Shown piece after piece: positions 5,425 to 6,287 of a stretch of 6,287 nt of DNA; within the stretch, counting starts at the first letter, position 1; each line of letters starts with the position of its first letter. Below the pieces are notes generated by a model. It ran no database searches, was not told where the DNA came from, and saw nothing but the letters and a program-made list of their open reading frames with translations. The position numbers were made by a program, and so were the translations under genes. The stretch lies in assembly GCA_009922885.1 (NCBI GenBank), contig RFUP01000145.1, positions 1-6,287 on the forward strand. Direction: 5' to 3'. This stretch comes from Paracoccaceae bacterium (GTDB lineage: Bacteria; Pseudomonadota; Alphaproteobacteria; Rhodobacterales; Rhodobacteraceae).

Positions 5425-6264
5425 TCAGCCGCCGCGGCGCGCCATGAAGGCGAGGCGTTCGAAGAGATGGACGTCTTGCTCGTTCTTCAGGAGCGCCCCG
5501 TGTAGCTTTGGCAGCGCATTCGCCCCATCGCGCTTCAGGTCTTCCGGCGTCAGGTCTTCGGCCAAGAGGAGCTTCAGCCAGTCCAGCACTTCCGAGGTGG
5601 AGGGCTTCTTTTTGAGCCCGGGCGTTTCGCGCAACTCGTAGAATTGCGTGAGGGCCGTGGTCAGAAGCGCTTCCTTGATCCCCGGATGGTGCACTTCCAC
5701 GATCTGGCGCATCACCGAAGGTTCGGGGAAACGGATGTAATGGAAGAAACAACGGCGCAGGAAGGCGTCGGGCAGTTCTTTCTCGTTATTCGAGGTGATG
5801 ATCACGATCGGGCGCTGGCGAGCGCGGATGGTTTCACCGGTTTCGTAAACGTGGAACTCCATCTTATCGAGTTCCTGCAAGAGGTCGTTCGGAAACTCGA
5901 TATCGGCTTTGTCGATCTCATCGATCAGGAGAACCACTTTCTCGTCGGCGTCGAAGGCCTGCCAGAGCTTGCCCTTCTTGATGTAGTTGCGCACGTCATG
6001 CACGCGCTCTTCGCCCAATTGGCTGTCGCGCAGGCGGCTCACGGCGTCATACTCGTAAAGGCCTTGCTGCGCTTTGGTGGTGGACTTGATGTTCCATTCG
6101 ATCATCCGCAGCCCGAGCGCCTCGGCAACCTGCCGCGCCAGTTCGGTTTTTCCGGTTCCGGGTTCGCCCTTCACCAAGAGCGGACGCTCCAGCGTGACCG
6201 CTGCGTTCACCGCGACTTTCAGGTCTTCCGTGGCGACATAAGAGCCGGTGCCCTCGAATTTCAT
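5425..6264 (-). CDS. MoxR-family AAA+ ATPase
   Basis: A 279-residue cytoplasmic AAA+ ATPase of the MoxR group. These are ATP-driven chaperone-like proteins that usually work with a VWA-domain partner. Counted from the chosen start: Walker A GEPGTGKT (33-40), Walker B VVLLIDEIDKAD (110-121), sensor-1 region ITSNNEKELPDAF (156-168), the arginine pair of FLRRC (168-172), and the C-terminal helical lid. The length is about normal for the family and the gene appears complete. Start choice: ATG 6264 gives MKFEGTGSYVA, matching the beginning I recall for relatives, with GGAA 6 bases upstream. ATG 6270 and TTG 6276 are in-frame alternatives; the frame stays open to the window edge. The gene ends in a strong terminator. 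Its expected partner is the VWA gene at 1632-2816 on the same strand but separated by about 2.6 kb, so the two are probably not one transcript here. Confidence 0.95.
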   Translation of the reverse strand: MKFEGTGSYVATEDLKVAVNAAVTLERPLLVKGEPGTGKTELARQVAEALGLRMIEWNIKSTTKAQQGLYEYDAVSRLRDSQLGEERVHDVRNYIKKGKLWQAFDADEKVVLLIDEIDKADIEFPNDLLQELDKMEFHVYETGETIRARQRPIVIITSNNEKELPDAFLRRCFFHYIRFPEPSVMRQIVEVHHPGIKEALLTTALTQFYELRETPGLKKKPSTSEVLDWLKLLLAEDLTPEDLKRDGANALPKLHGALLKNEQDVHLFERLAFMARRGG

Positions 6265-6287
6265 GTGCATTTCCAATCGCTTGCCTA

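Noticed and set aside
5285..5752. A 155-codon minus-strand frame overlapping MoxR and the second small plus-strand gene
   Set aside because: It is out of frame with the certain MoxR gene, runs through the terminator, and gives an Arg/Pro-rich translation typical of a shadow frame.

Overview
The window looks like chromosomal DNA from an alphaproteobacterium, most likely a member of the Rhodobacterales. This rests on the GC-rich coding sequence (about 60% in the VWA gene, higher in the acyltransferase), the MoxR ATPase and the CoxE-like VWA protein (both read like Rhodobacteraceae versions), and a DUF2927 lipoprotein. The assignment comes from recalled family resemblance, not from a search.

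Layout, left to right. (1) Bases 1-1629, plus strand: the C-terminal part of an OafA/YrhL-type membrane acyltransferase fused to an SGNH hydrolase domain. The frame is open to the left edge, but the first ~55 codons do not look like this family, so the gene appears joined to foreign or rearranged sequence. (2) Bases 1632-4379, minus strand: a tightly packed three-gene cluster read right to left. It holds a DUF2927 lipoprotein with a TPR-like C-terminus, a 56-residue two-helix membrane protein with a glycine zipper, and a CoxE-like VWA protein. Each junction carries a Shine-Dalgarno sequence overlapping the previous stop, which suggests translational coupling. (3) Bases 4380-4807: a 428-bp gap with several palindromes and inverted repeats and, at its right end, a candidate plus-strand promoter. 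(4) Bases 4808-5424, plus strand: two small genes of unknown function with lower GC (51% and 54% by hand count). The first has a weak RelE/ParE-like look; the second is a charged helical protein. (5) Bases 5425-6264, minus strand: a MoxR-family AAA+ ATPase, followed by a strong intrinsic terminator that lies inside the 3' end of the neighbouring plus-strand gene.

How the genes may work together: MoxR ATPases and VWA proteins form chaperone-like pairs (compare RavA-ViaA). Here both partners are on the same strand but about 2.6 kb apart, separated by the lipoprotein, the mini membrane protein and the two plus-strand genes. The most interesting reading is a MoxR-VWA system with dedicated envelope components (lipoprotein plus membrane hairpin), with a possible toxin-antitoxin-like or other mobile pair lodged in the middle. 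That reading is inference; the individual MoxR, VWA, DUF2927 and SGNH calls are well supported.
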